DNA of 64,000 nt, taken from positions 205,378 to 269,377 of the forward strand of contig JALMQS010000889.1 of the NCBI GenBank assembly GCA_024734495.1, read 5' to 3'. Numbering within the stretch: the stretch's first letter is position 1; every line of letters starts with the position of its first letter. The translations under genes were made by a program, and so were the position numbers. Shown piece after piece: positions 1-10,947 of the stretch. A model generated the notes under the pieces. It was not told the origin of the DNA. It saw only the letters and a list, made by a program, of their open reading frames with translations, and did no database searches. This DNA comes from Forficula auricularia. Lineage: Eukaryota; Arthropoda; Insecta; Dermaptera; Forficulidae.

Positions 1-1
1 C

Positions 2-2434
2 ACCAAGAAGGATAGCTACCCTCTGCCACGTATCGATGACACCTTAGATACTCTTACTGGTTCAAAGTGGTTTTCTACCCTTGACTTAAAAAGCGGCTAC
101 TGGCAAGTAGGACTTAACCATGAAGACCGTGAGAAAACTGCGTTTACCATCGGCTCTGGCCTGTGGCAGTTCACCGTAATGCCTTTTGGCCTATGCAACG
201 CTCCTGCTACCTTTGAACGTTTGATGGAAACCATTTTGCAAGGGCTATCTTGGAAGACCTGTTTGGTGTACCTGGATGATGTAATTGTCCTCGGTCGCTC
301 TTTCGGGGAACACCTCAGAAATCTTGAAGAAATATTCCAAAGACTACGGGTGGCAAACCTGAAATTAAATCCAAAGAAGTGTCAATTGTTCCAAGAAAAA
401 GTGAAATTCCTCGGACACATAGTTTCAAGAGATGGAGTAGCAACCGATCCGGAAAAAGTGGAAGCTGTTAAGAATTGGCCAACTCCAAAGGACAAACATG
501 AGCTTCGAAGTTTTTTAGGATTGTGCACTTACTATCGTCGCTTTGTACTTGGTTTCGCAAAAATAGCCACGCCCTTGACCAATTTAACAGAAGAAAAACG
601 TCCGTTTGTCTGGAGTAATGAATGTGAAGAATCGTTTATCAAACTTAAAGCAGCCCTAACTTCTACGCCTGTTTTGGGCTATCCTCGAATAGAAGGACAG
701 TTCATATTAGACACCGATGCCAGCAATACTGCTATAGGCGGAGTACTTTCTCAGAAGCAAGATGGTCAAGAGAAGGTCATCGGATATTTTAGCAAAGTTC
801 TTTCAAAACCAGAACGCAATTATTGTGTCACCAGGAGAGAATTGTTAGCGATTGTGAAGTCTGTGGAACATTTCTACAAGTATTTATATGGACGAAATTT
901 TCTTTTGAGAACTGATCACGCGGCCTTAAAATGGTTACAGAGTTTCAAAAATCCTGAAGGGCAGGTGGCCAGATGGATAGAGCGCCTGCAGGAATACAAT
1001 TTTGAGACCGAGCACCGGGCAGGAAATATTCATCGAAACGCTGATGCACTATCACGAAGACCGTGTAATGAAGACTGCAAACATTGCTTACGGTTAGAAG
1101 ATAAATGGTGCTCTCTGAAACGAACAACCGTTATTGATGACCGATGGCAGCCAGAAAAACTACGGGAAGCTCAAGAGTCAGATCCAGACTTGGGGATTAT
1201 TCTCAGATGGAAGAGACAGGAACGCCGCCCAGCTTGGCAAGAAATAAGCGCACTAAGCAGGAAAGTTAAAATTTATTGGGCGCAATGGAAATCGCTTATT
1301 GTAGAAGATGGAATTTTAAAGCGTTGTTTGGAAGCTGAAAATGGCGGCGGAACCAGGCTTCAAATGGTAGTTCCAAAGGATCGAGTTTCCGAGGTGCTGG
1401 AAAATTTGCACGATATATCGGGAGGTCATTTAGGAATAACGAAAACACTCCAAAAAGTACGAGAAAGATTCTATTGGGCAGAATACAAAGACGACGTCAA
1501 ACAATGGTGTCGAAAATGTGCATTGTGTGCCACAGGCAACGGCCCTCTCAACAGAAAGAAAGCTCCAATGAGACAGTACAACGTGGGAAGTCCCTTCGAG
1601 AGAATAGCTATCGACATCGCGGGCCCCTTCACCCCGACCGAAGCTGGCAATAAATACATCTTGGTTGCAATGGACTACTTCTCGAAATGGACTGAAGCAT
1701 ACGCCCTACCTAACCAGGAATCGTCAACTGTTGCTGAGGTACTAGTAAAAGAGTTGTTCAGCCGTTTTGGAGTGCCGCTTGAGCTCCACGCCGATCAAGG
1801 CCGAAACTTCGAATCTTCCATCTTCCAACAAGTGTGCAGCCTCCTAGGAATACATAAAACCAGAACGACTCCGGCTCACCCGCAATCCGACGGCATGGTT
1901 GAACGAATGAATAGAACAATGGCTAAATATCTCAGCAAAGTAGTATCCGAGCATCAGAGAGATTGGGATCGGTATCTACACCTTTTCTTAATGGCCTACC
2001 GATCTTCTATCCACGAAACAACAGGGCAAACGCCATCTTGTATCCTGTTTGGCCGAGAAATTAGGTTACCATGTGATTTGAAGTTTGGGTGTCGTCCTGG
2101 AGAACGCGAAATGGCCGGGGAGGACTATGTAGGAGATCTTAGAAAGCGATTAGATGCAATTCACGAACTCGCCAGGAAACATATCGAGTTGGCCAGCGAT
2201 CGGATGAAAGACAACTACGACATCAAGGCGGAAGAAGGCGGATTCCATCCAGGCGATATGGTGTGGTTCTATAACCCGCGAAGGCGGCGTGGACTATCAC
2301 CTAAGTTGCAGAGGAATTGGGAAGGCCCGTATGAAGTGCTGCAACGAATCAACGATGTAATCTACCGAATTCAACTACCACCCAAAGGCAAGGTCAAGGT
2401 AGTCCACAGAAACCGTTTGGCCCCTGTGCTGTAA
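2..2434 (+). CDS. pol: Ty3/gypsy retrotransposon Pol polyprotein, 5'-truncated by the window edge
   Basis: Open without interruption from base 2 to the stop at 2432-2434, so it enters from upstream and the first methionine (179) is internal. It encodes the reverse transcriptase, RNase H and integrase of an LTR retrotransposon. Counting from that methionine: RT palm with MPFGLCNAPATF at residue 1 and the catalytic YLDD box near residue 31; RNase H with a TDAS motif near 178, a TDHAALKWL strand near 247 and NADALSRRP near 287; integrase with an N-terminal HHCC zinc finger (two His near 414-418, CRKCALC near 445), first catalytic Asp in AIDIAGPF near 474, second in HADQGRNF, and the Glu in DGMVERMNR; then a GPY/F-type module (NWEGPYEVL) near the C-terminus. 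No internal stop or frameshift is seen, so this copy looks young. Gag and protease lie outside the window. Assignment to gypsy rests on the RT-RNaseH-IN order and the motifs; the clade is not resolved. Confidence 0.95.
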   Translation, partial: TKKDSYPLPRIDDTLDTLTGSKWFSTLDLKSGYWQVGLNHEDREKTAFTIGSGLWQFTVMPFGLCNAPATFERLMETILQGLSWKTCLVYLDDVIVLGRSFGEHLRNLEEIFQRLRVANLKLNPKKCQLFQEKVKFLGHIVSRDGVATDPEKVEAVKNWPTPKDKHELRSFLGLCTYYRRFVLGFAKIATPLTNLTEEKRPFVWSNECEESFIKLKAALTSTPVLGYPRIEGQFILDTDASNTAIGGVLSQKQDGQEKVIGYFSKVLSKPERNYCVTRRELLAIVKSVEHFYKYLYGRNFLLRTDHAALKWLQSFKNPEGQVARWIERLQEYNFETEHRAGNIHRNADALSRRPCNEDCKHCLRLEDKWCSLKRTTVIDDRWQPEKLREAQESDPDLGIILRWKRQERRPAWQEISALSRKVKIYWAQWKSLIVEDGILKRCLEAENGGGTRLQMVVPKDRVSEVLENLHDISGGHLGITKTLQKVRERFYWAEYKDDVKQWCRKCALCATGNGPLNRKKAPMRQYNVGSPFERIAIDIAGPFTPTEAGNKYILVAMDYFSKWTEAYALPNQESSTVAEVLVKELFSRFGVPLELHADQGRNFESSIFQQVCSLLGIHKTRTTPAHPQSDGMVERMNRTMAKYLSKVVSEHQRDWDRYLHLFLMAYRSSIHETTGQTPSCILFGREIRLPCDLKFGCRPGEREMAGEDYVGDLRKRLDAIHELARKHIELASDRMKDNYDIKAEEGGFHPGDMVWFYNPRRRRGLSPKLQRNWEGPYEVLQRINDVIYRIQLPPKGKVKVVHRNRLAPVL

Positions 2435-2462
2435 ACATCTCGTTCGAGGACGAACGAATTTT

Positions 2463-2474
2463 AATAGGGGGGCA
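2463..2474 (+). other. Polypurine tract of the gypsy element
   Basis: A TTAATAGGGGGG run lies 29-40 bases after the pol stop and just before the inferred LTR start. This is the usual place for the plus-strand primer. Confidence 0.7.
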
Positions 2475-2477
2475 TTG

Positions 2478-2651
2478 TAACGGACTTTGCAAGAGATGAA
2501 ATGAAATGCTGATTTGCGAGGTCTCTGACTGAGGAGATAAACAAGAGAGTTTGAATGGATTGTGGCTGAGTTGTTGTCATATTTGTTTGATAAATAAAGT
2601 CTTATTTATAATTGAATTGATTTAAATTATTTTACCCTTTAAAACGTTACA
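2478..2651 (+). mobile_element. 3' LTR of the gypsy element (about 174 bp)
   Basis: Begins TGTAACG and ends CGTTACA, a perfect 7-bp terminal inverted repeat with the canonical TG...CA ends, directly after the polypurine tract. An AATAAA signal sits at 2593-2598. It is short for a gypsy LTR. The 5' LTR is outside the window, so identity between the two and the target duplication cannot be checked. Confidence 0.8.
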
Positions 2652-2957
2652 GTATTAATTGTTATAATTAAAGTTAATTTTTTTTCCAGATAAAACCTGC
2701 TTGCTTTTTGCGTTAATTTAATCCTGAATTTGGTTCTTCGTGGGGGACTCTCGCCTCTAAAGTGGTAAGTTATATATTTATAACATTAATTTTATAAAAC
2801 AGTAGAATAATAATAATTTAAGAGAAGAAAAATTCAAGAAGTTACTTGTAGACAGAGGCAGGAATTTAAATTAAAAAAAATCAAATTTCTTAATTTAATT
2901 ACAGGATACGTTTTATTAAGGTAGTAACTTAATGAATTTTTCTTATCTTAAATATAT
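2652..2957. other. AT-rich stretch, no gene seen
   Basis: No ORF or recognised repeat. A splice-like block (2689-2764) is discussed under rejected items. Confidence 0.6.
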
Positions 2958-3886
2958 AGTACCTGGAGCCACCGAGCGATGCTCGGAAACTTTTTGTTTC
3001 AAATAAAAGCTTTATATTAATATTATTTTTAATTTAAAATTCTGATAAAAATACAAATATATATAGTACACGTCCCCCTCCCCCACGCACTTCGACCCCC
3101 CCCCACCGCACCACATACATCCACCGCAACCCCCTACTTATACTCCCACCCCCGCACCCAGTTTTTGCATTTCTAGCCTTCTAGGGGCCCACAGATTATG
3201 TGTATATAGGTATATAATTAAATTGGGTATAATTATTTTTTTAATTAAATAACAATTTAACGATTTTTATAATTAATTAAACCAATTATTTTACATGAAT
3301 TAATGTATACATTGTATTTTAGCTTCGACTCCGGAGATTACTTCTCCACCATCGAGTGTCCTTGATCATCTTTTTAGTCGTTGTTTTAATAAGAGGAAAA
3401 AACTAATTAAATAAAAAAACCTCTTTTCCGATAATTATTCCAATTCCATTATTGTCAATCTATTTTTATAATTAATTCATTCCATCCCCTCTCATTTTCT
3501 CCCTCCCTTCAACTAATATTTATAATTAATTAAAACGTCAAATTCTAATATATAATATTTATTATGAACTGTTTGTGGCATTTAAAACTCGCTTTATAAT
3601 AAATTAAATTGCTTACTTTTAATATATAATTTATTTGGTATAAAATCTTTGTGGGATTTAAAATTGAAAAACCAATTATTTATTAAAAGGGCATTGAATA
3701 AAAATGTAATTATACATTTTTATCAAAACAACCACCTGTGAATAATTATTTCAATCAACAAAAAAACCATCAAAAATAATTTAGCCGAAGACGAGATCGT
3801 GACAGATTGAAGTGTCAAACCAAAAACCCCCAACCCGTGAATTTCATCAAAATCGGTAGATCCGTTTTCAAAATACAATATATATA
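2958..3886 (-). mobile_element. Helitron-like non-autonomous element (about 0.93 kb)
   Basis: On the minus strand the copy would start near 3886 with an AT-rich end followed by a line related to 'CTGCTCTACCGATTT', and end near 2958 with a short GC-rich hairpin (CCGAGC loop GCTCGG, 2972-2986) before CCAGGTACT. That architecture is known from Helitron/Helentron-type non-autonomous elements of insects. Further copies or parts lie at 12671-13275, 16386-16620, 51500-51645, 59155-59605 and 60828-61367. A C-rich, G-poor stretch (3067-3160) is internal. No Rep/helicase is encoded. The superfamily is inferred from end structure only. Confidence 0.6.
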
Positions 3887-3947
3887 TATATTGAAGGAGA
3901 CAATAAAAGAGTGTGTCTTCTGCTGGAATTACAAATTTCATTTATTT

Positions 3948-4003
3948 ATAACGAGACTATAGTTTCGAGGGCCTTGCCCTCTTCATCAGTCCATTACAAT
4001 GGA
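3948..4003 (-). ncRNA. Hammerhead ribozyme-like motif, family 1
   Basis: Read on the minus strand: CUGAUGA (3983-3989), one unpaired A, helix II GAGGGC/GCCCUC with a 3-nt loop, GAAA (3963-3966), self-complementary ACUAUAGU helix III, then the C of the expected cleavage site. Helix I can pair with one bulge. The core is as in type I hammerheads apart from the extra A before helix II. Confidence 0.65.
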
Positions 4004-4103
4004 TTCACAGGAATTAATTTATGAATGAAAGTTTAAAATCTTTCATGTGGTTAGGTTAAGAAAAGATTTTAAACTTTCATTCATAAATTAATTCCTGTGA
4101 ATA

Positions 4104-4160
4104 CATTGTAATAGACTGATGAAGAGGGCAAGGCCCTCGAAACTATAGTCTCGTTATAAA
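4104..4160 (+). ncRNA. Hammerhead ribozyme-like motif, family 1
   Basis: CUGAUGA at 4116-4122, extra A, helix II GAGGGC-AAG-GCCCUC, GAAA at 4139-4142, palindromic ACUAUAGU, predicted cleavage after C4150. Helix I: AG/UC, one bulged A, then seven further pairs including two G-U pairs. Paired in inverted orientation with the motif at 3948-4003. Confidence 0.65.
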
Positions 4161-4252
4161 TAAATAAAATTTATAATTCCAGCAGAAGACACACTCTTTT
4201 ATTGTCTCCTTCAATATATAAAAATTCTGCTACTCTCGGCAAAAACTTTCAA

Positions 4253-4873
4253 TATTTATATATATATAAATATAAACAAACAATTTTTGCTCGTTTAATA
4301 AGAGTAGATAGATAGATTTATATATATATGCTATTTTTAATTTGTCTGTGTGTGTGCGAGAGTGTGTGAAATTATAATAATTAAAATGATATACAAATGG
4401 TTTATAACCTTTCTCTGTCCCATTTTGTAAAAAAATAGAGGGTATTGCATTTTGCATTTGAAAAATTTCTTTTTTAAAATAACTTACTTAAATTTGTCAT
4501 GTTTGATTGTTTTTTTGTTTTGTTTAAACCAAAGACAATACTGGTCTTAAAATTTGTTTCTAATTCGCCTATACATTTTTTTAAACTCCATACATAGCTC
4601 CTATAAAAACAAAATTGAAACCCTATATAGGTATTGCGAAAATTGATAATTAATTATAATTCCATTGATTGTTGCATAAATATCAACAAACGGTTTATTT
4701 TCGAAAATTGTATTTATTTAGTCAGTAATTTTTTTACCAAGTGTGAAATTAAAAACAAACAAGCTCAGAAGTGAATTAATTATTTAAAAAAAAAATTTAT
4801 TTTTCGACTTTTATATTACGCAAATGATCTACTATCAAATACAATATATAAGTTTGAATTATTTTTCCTTTTT
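4253..4873. other. AT-rich stretch, no gene seen
   Basis: Homopolymer runs and short TA repeats only. Open frames here are short and have no recognisable motif. Confidence 0.6.
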
Positions 4874-4881
4874 ACATAGAC

Positions 4882-5810
4882 AAGGGGTGGCCACTAACCT
4901 TAACTTTGGGAGCCGCAAATTTATAAAACTTTTTCAAAGCGAGCCACATTTTGTTTGAAGTTTAATGTTTTACTATATTAAAAAAAGACATTATTTTATT
5001 TTATAAAATATAAATGAAGTAACATAGGTTTTGCTCTACTTACTTACAAATTAATTTAATTTTTGTATTATTATTTTTTTAATTTAATTATTATACAGGA
5101 TGGGGAATAAAGATCTACCACATTTTGAAGAGATATAAAAAATGAAAAAATTTAACTAGAAAAAAGTAAATATATTTTTGAAAATAAAATAAATGAAATC
5201 GCTAATGGCCCTGGCAGTCGATGCGCCCTTAAAATAAAAATAAAAAAATAAATGTAATTTTTTTAAATGTATTTTAAACATTATCAGACAAAAAAGGGGG
5301 TAAAAAAAATTCTAGCCCTATTGACCAAACTCAACCAAATTTTGTATACATATTCTGTGGATCCCCAGAAGGCTAGAAATGCAAAAACTAAACAAATTTT
5401 GTATACATAGTTTGTTCGAAAGGGCTAGAATTTTCATTTTTGACCTTCCCCCATTTTGGGTGGTTAGTTTTTGCATTTCTAGCCCTCTGGGGGTCCACAG
5501 AATATGCATACAAAATTTGGTTGAGTTTGGTCGAAAGGGCTAGAATTTTCATTTTTGCCCCCCCCCCCCTTTTTTTGTCTGATAATGTTTAAAATACATT
5601 TAAAAAAATTTATTTTATGTTCTTTTCAAAAATATATTCAGTTTTTTCCAGTTAAATTTTTTCATTTTTTATACTTCTTCAAAATGTGGTAGATCTTTAA
5701 TCCACAGCCTGTACTTTTTAAAGTCAGTATTATTCAAGAGGGTTCAAGAGCCGCACGAGATTGACTGAAGAGCTGCATGCGGTTCGCGAGCCACGTTGTG
5801 GCCACCTCTG
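4882..5810. mobile_element. hAT-type non-autonomous element with nested foldback
   Basis: Ends AAGGGGTGGCCAC and GTGGCCACCTCTG are inverted repeats, flanked by ACATAGAC (4874-4881) and ACGTAGAC (5811-5818), an 8-bp duplication with one mismatch, as hAT elements make. No transposase is encoded. A second element occupies 5096-5711. Confidence 0.75.
5096..5711. mobile_element. TA-flanked foldback element with internal copies of the 115-bp repeat
   Basis: Begins CAGGATG and ends CAGCCTG between TA dinucleotides, with long inverted arms (AAAGATCTACCACATTTTG at both ends). The centre (5290-5580) holds the 'wTTTTCATTTTTGACC' minisatellite in both orientations. It is the same family as 57583-58487 and is inserted inside the hAT element. 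Confidence 0.7.
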
Positions 5811-5818
5811 ACGTAGAC

Positions 5819-6301
5819 AAAGCGTTTAATTCATATTCATCTTCATTACTTCTTCCATGAATTAATTCATTTTTCAAAATACTTTAATTAAATCACTCTA
5901 AAGTAAAATTTCATTTCACTTAATATAATTATTTTTCATTACAACTCGGGTTAAAATGTGTTCAGATTTGATTAATATTTTTTCCAGATATCATTTTAGG
6001 TGTAAAATAAAAGTCTCTGTTCATATATAAATGATAATTTTACTTTTAATGTAAATTTCTTAAGAATTGTTTTTCATAATTTTTATCTCTAACGAAAAAA
6101 ATATATATTCCGATTATAAATTTATTCTAGATGTGATTTTTACTTTAAATATAAAATAATTTATTTCACTGAAACTTAACTTAAGCGATTTCTGATGAAT
6201 TATTTTTCCCACAAATACACACACACACACTTTCTTCATTTCCTAAAACTTTTCAAATTATTATTATTATTATTCTTTTCGCTCCTTTGGAAGGATGTTT
6301 G
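5819..6301. other. AT-rich stretch, no gene seen
   Basis: A short (CA)n run at 6217-6230; nothing else recognised. Confidence 0.6.
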
Positions 6302-6309
6302 TTCTATAC

Positions 6310-7137
6310 CGGTGTTTTTCAACCTTTTTCATGACGCGACCCCCTTAGTATGGAAATATTTTACGCAACCCCCTACCCCCCTCTGTTTGTAACCTGAATT
6401 TTATTATGTTACAAATATCAAATCCTTACCACGTTTTTATGAATTTTTATAATTATTAGGTATTGGCTAAATACACAATTAAGTATGTACCTATAACAGA
6501 CATATTTTTCCTCGATTCGTTTTCGTTGACTCAGTCGTTTATTGGAGAAGTGGGGTCTGAGAAATTTTCTTAATAAAAATGGGGCATTCCACGCAAAATC
6601 GGATTGTTTGAAAAATTTTATTTTTTGAATTCCTTCATTTTTTGACATTTTTTAGAAAGCCCATCAAAAAACTCTTCCAGGTAAATTTTGAAATTTTTTT
6701 GATAACCGGTTTAAAAGATATCGAATTTCGGTTTTTTGTCCATAACTTCTTCATAATTAGTCCAAATTCTAATTTTTTTTTAATTTTTTGTTTTTTTACA
6801 TAATTTTTAGAAAAAAATGCAAAAAAATCGAAAAGTACAATTTAAAAATAAGATTAAAATTTTCAAACTAAAAATCGCATATAAAAACACTTTAAATAAT
6901 TTTTTTCTAAAAAGTATGTAAAAAAAAACAAAGATTTCAGAAAAATAAATTTGAATTTGGACAATTTTTAAAGAAATTATGAGTTAAAAACGAAGTTTGA
7001 TATCTTTTAAACAGGTGATAAAAAAATTTAAATGTCAAAAAATTAAGGAAATCAAAAAGTAAAATTTTTCAAACCATCAGATTTGGCGTGGGATGCCTCA
7101 TGCCAGGGGGTCGCGACCCACAGGTTGAATAACACTG
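6310..7137. mobile_element. hAT-type non-autonomous element, perfect 8-bp target duplication
   Basis: TTCTATAC is present at 6302-6309 and 7138-7145. The ends (CGGTGTTTTTCAACC and GGTTGAATAACACTG) are inverted repeats of the hAT type, followed inward by a 'GCGACCCCC' block and its reverse complement. No transposase. A separate foldback (6582-7101) sits inside. Confidence 0.85.
6582..7101. repeat. Foldback element, GGCATTCCACGC family
   Basis: Outer arms GGGGCATTCCACGC and GCGTGGGATGCCTC, with imperfect inverted arms of about 250 bp on each side of about 6835. The same family frames 19327-21077. Confidence 0.65.
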
Positions 7138-7385
7138 TTCTATACTATACATCGGCTGTAAACAGCAGAGAGGATAGCTTCTGTTTTATTATTGAATTGT
7201 TAAGCAAGGTTCAGGAACCTCCCCTATTATTAATATTATTTTATTTTAATTATTGTCCCTGGGAACATAACCCATTTAGACAGCACATAAGTATTTTTTT
7301 TTTATTTAATTTAACATGATTATTCTAATTTTGTATTTCATGATATTTTAATTACTTAATCTTATGATTTTATCTGTAGTTTAAA

Positions 7386-8190
7386 GTCCAGTGAAATGGT
7401 GTTTTTATCAGAAAAGTTTTGGGGTAGTTCTGATTTTTTGCATATATATGTGTTTTGGGATGCTGAATTCAAATCTTAGGTTTCACACCAAAATTTCGTG
7501 AAGCAACATTGTAGAAAATACAAAAAAAAGGTGAAATTTCCATTTTTGGCGGTTTTTCGATTATAACTCGAAAACTATCAAATTTTCTTAAATAACATTC
7601 CTATTCAAAATGAAAGTTCATAAAATTTATTACAAATTTTATCATTTAGGTTTTTTTCTCCGACCAACCGTCGGGCTCAAGCGCAAAATCTAAGTTTTCG
7701 ACTTCGGCAGCCCCCCGGATCACCCAAAAACTCGCACTTTTTTTCGATATTTTCCCATTTTGACCATGGAGGGGCACGTTTTCTACAAAGACATTTTTAA
7801 GCTAGATTAAATTTGCTACAATTTAAACAAAGTTTCATCTTAATTGAATAAATAGTAATCCGTGCAGCAATGAGGTTGTGGTTTTGAAAAACTGCAATTT
7901 TTTGCAAAAAATCGCAATTTTTCCTTATTAAAATGAAAAACACTCATCCTAGAAACTTGATTCCTATTTCATTTTTTGGAAATTTTGTTGACTTGAACGT
8001 TTACTTGAACAACTTTTTGAAAAACTCTTAGATTTATAGATAACCAGCATTTTCCATGACACTTCTGAGGATTCGGATCATATACTGTCATGGAAAATGC
8101 TGGATATCTATAAATCTAAGACTTTTATCAAAAAGTGATCCAAATAAACGTTCAAGTCAATAAAATTTATGTGACATTACAATTTTTAAT
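7386..8190. repeat. Foldback-derived repeat, TAGTCCAG family, partial copy
   Basis: Starts AGTCCAGTGAAATGG and includes the characteristic 'TTTTGGGGTAGTTCTGATTTT' block and an internal hairpin (8035-8115) around CAGCATTTTCCATGACA. Related copies: 13990-15037, 28655-29610, 31738-32690, 37475-38609 and 55510-55995. Non-coding. Confidence 0.6.
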
Positions 8191-9329
8191 CCCCGGGCCC
8201 CCCTATCACATTTTGTCACAAAGCCCCCTTACTGTGTGACATAATATATAGACGGCCCCTTAGCTACATCTATAATTATTCGTTTATTGATTTTGCTAGT
8301 ATTATTGTTTATGTAGCTATATAAAGAAGGAACGTTTGTATGTATGTGTAGGGACTAATCTCAGAAATTAGTCAACCGGAAATAAAAATTCTTACACCAA
8401 ATGAAAACTTACATCTTCTACTCTTTATAGGCTATATTTTATTAGGGTACTTTCTAAGGAAGAGATCCGAAGTAATGATTTAGTGAATAAAATTTAATTT
8501 ATTTTTCTTTATTTATTACAGGTGGTTGAATAAAAACAAAACAAGTGGTTGCATCGGGAGTTTATTTCTAATAAAGTGTTAACCTCATTGGATTAATTTT
8601 TTCTATCGTAATCCCCTGCGAGGAGGCAACTTAATTCGACCTACGAGGTATGTATCTATTCATAACTTAAATAAAAATTGTATCTTTTTTACATTATTTT
8701 ATTTAGGTATTTATTTTTTTCAATCCATTAATTACTTATTTAAAATCATTTTAAATTTATTAAATACTGTTATTTCTTGAATATTATATGATAATTTCCG
8801 ATTTTTAATATAATTTTTTTCTTTTCTGTTTCATTTTCCATGGTGTTTCGTCTATCTCTTCTTCTTCTTCTCTTGTTGGCTTCATTCTTCTCGTTCCTTC
8901 AATCTGGACATCGCAGCTTCGCATTCAATTTAAGTACAAAATCTTTTTTTACAAGCATGGCGTTTAATTTTATATCGAGGGATCAATTAGACTAAAAGAA
9001 GTAGGGATTTTTGTAATAGGGTGTTTTTTTCTCTTTCAGCATTCCGCACAAATTGAAATTTTAGTTTAGAGATTTCATTAAAAATTTCTAAAATTAAATT
9101 TAACTTTTTAATGTAAAATTGCAATTTAAAATTTTTGTTAAATAATTTTCTTTTGATAAATTCATAATAGTATGGTAAATGTCATTTGATTTATAAGTAA
9201 ATACTTAAATATTATTATTTTTTTTTTAATTTTAATAAAATTATCTAAATATTCGCAGATAATTCATTTAACTTTTAATATTTTTCAAATTTATATATTT
9301 ATTTGAAATTGAAAATAAATTGAATTCAG
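8191..9329. other. AT-rich stretch, no gene seen
   Basis: A splice-framed block at 8522-8651 has stops in all frames, so it is not annotated as coding. The rest would be intron if the exon candidates at 9330-9742 belong to a longer gene. Confidence 0.5.
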
Positions 9330-9407
9330 CTAGAATAACACTTGAGGAATGTTCAGCATTTCTTTCAAAGTGGATGGATCTTCAGAGGGCAGATATATCT
9401 TCACAAA
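9330..9407 (+). CDS. Candidate host coding exon, unidentified gene (first of two)
   Basis: Preceded by an acceptor (TTGAATTCAG) and followed by a donor (GTAAGA at 9408). One frame is open and protein-like, with ECSAFLSKWMDLQ. I do not recognise the family. That frame ends in phase 1, whereas the open frame of the next exon begins in phase 0; the exon may therefore be used in another frame, with a different boundary, or be decayed. Base composition is less AT-biased than the surroundings. Confidence 0.35.
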
Positions 9408-9491
9408 GTAAGAAACCCTTTAGGATTGATAGTCTTTGGGTCTCAGATTGTCGAATGTTGTTTTATATGTCGTTAGGGCCTTTTCTTTCAG

Positions 9492-9742
9492 GTTCATCGC
9501 CTCGCCCTCCGTGGGATCCGCTTTAAAACCACTACATTTAAATTGCATGAATTAATTGTTAAGACATATTACGAACTTCTACGTTGGCTAGAATTAGCAT
9601 TAGATTTAGAAGGGTGGGGGGGATACGCCATGCCAGCGTCGGGGATGCTAATCCATTTTCTAGATGTTTATAGAGACATCCGTCTACGAGAGCAGGTGGA
9701 TGACTTCCAGGTCTTCTGCAAGAACCGCTGTAATGATTTAAG
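9492..9742 (+). CDS. Candidate host coding exon, unidentified gene (second of two)
   Basis: A pyrimidine tract and AG (TTTTCTTTCAG) precede 9492, and a donor GTGAAT follows 9742. The frame starting at 9492 is open for the whole 251 bases (83 codons plus two bases) and looks like a real helical protein segment: YYELLRWLELALDLEGW, MPASGMLIHFLDVYRDIRLRE, VFCKNRC. It is the most protein-like non-transposon sequence in the window. I cannot name the family. It ends in phase 2, which matches the start phase of the candidate exons at 42146 and 56727. A decayed copy of its 3' half plus downstream intron lies at 11930-12080, so this region was duplicated locally. Confidence 0.5.
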
Positions 9743-9828
9743 GTGAATATTCTGTTACAATTGAAAACTTTTAAATTTTATAAATAGATTGTCAATATGC
9801 TAATTATAAGCATGTAAGTGATTTAGAC

Positions 9829-10763
9829 CAGAGGTGTCCAACCTTTTGACTTACTCGGGTCACATTTGAAGAAAAAAATTTCTCGGGCCGCAGTTAAAAT
9901 ATACTAATACTAGTATTAATATTTGTTAATCTAAAAATATAGTTAATACCGTAGAATAATGACATCCACCACAACAAAAAGAATATATTATGGAGAAATA
10001 AGGTGTTTTTTTATTTTTGAAATGATTAAAATATCCAAAAGATTTAAAAATTTGTAATCAATTTCTTATTTATAAATACCAATTTTCATCTGGTATTTAA
10101 AAATAAGAACTTGATTATTTTTTTACCTATTAGTGAGTTTCTAATTTTACATTTCGGAAATTTTATTTTTGAAAATGGCTTCTCTTATATGTAAATACAT
10201 AGAGTATTTGCTTATAAAAAGTTATATCATTAATATTATGAAGCCTGTAATATTTTTTTTATGATAATGATGAGAGAAGAAGTTACACTAAAAAAGGTGC
10301 AACCCCTAAAGGCCTGGGTTGGCCCCTCCATCGTGATAAAGAAGAAGAAATGAATTTTCTTTACTTCTGGTTAGATAATTATTATCAAAATTCTAATAAA
10401 GAGACATTAAATTTTTCTTCAGGTCACTATCTAATTGTATTTCTATACATTCAATCCGAAATTGTGCAGGAAAAAACTTTTTATCTAATGAAAATGGAGT
10501 CGAAATAGACCAAAATGATGATTATTCTTCCAAAAATCTCGGAAATCTAGTTCCAGATTCAAAATTTAAAATTATCACTTTTAATTTTCGAAAACTTTTC
10601 AGTTGATTTTCAGATTACTTACCAGTATTTTAGAAAAAAAATCATCAGGTAAAATTGTATCAGATACAATTTTTAGTAAGTACATACAATATATTAAATA
10701 AGTTTATGATTTTATGTCGGGCCGCAATCATTGCAGTGCTGGGCCGCGGGTTGGACAGCCCTG
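9829..10763. mobile_element. hAT-type non-autonomous element, perfect 8-bp target duplication
   Basis: ATTTAGAC flanks both ends (9821-9828 and 10764-10771). Ends CAGAGGTGTCCAACC and GGTTGGACAGCCCTG are inverted repeats, with 'CGGGCCGCAG' and 'GGGCCGCGG' just inside, as is common in hAT copies. No transposase frame remains. Confidence 0.85.
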
Positions 10764-10845
10764 ATTTAGACAGATAGTGAATTATTCTGAATAAATGTTT
10801 AAGAGACGTGGTCGTTAGGAAAAAAATCTGGAAGAGTGTCCAAAT

Positions 10846-10887
10846 TTATATACAGGGATTTTAAGTGAGTTTACTTGCCAAAGTAAG

Positions 10888-10947
<60 letters not shown>

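Larger units (their letters stand above)
3891..4252. mobile_element. Retrozyme family 1, head-to-head foldback
   Basis: Two near-identical arms (about 3891-4045 and 4060-4214) are reverse complements separated by a spacer of about 15 bp. Each arm carries a hammerhead-like core. The right side continues into a tail with CTGCTACTCTCGGC that recurs at the ends of other copies in the window (24.1, 45.9 and 49.7 kb). There is no ORF. The unit boundary (TTGAAGGAGACAAT at one end, AAAACTTTCAA at the other) is set by comparison with the copy at 14536-14693, which is flanked by a target duplication. Confidence 0.7.

Noticed and set aside
945..1659. Minus-strand open frames within the gypsy pol gene.
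   Set aside because: They are antisense to a well-supported coding sequence and have no independent features.
2689..2764. Block framed by TTTTTTTTCCAG and GTAAGT, like an exon.
   Set aside because: No frame is open from acceptor to donor, and it lies right after an LTR. It could be non-coding but nothing supports transcription.
6195..6392. Open frame of 65 codons across the hAT left end.
   Set aside because: It spans a transposon boundary and is Phe/Leu-rich from T-rich DNA.
8522..8651. Block framed by TTATTACAG and GTATGT.
   Set aside because: Stops in all three frames; the start resembles a sequence near 16541 and so looks like repeat DNA.
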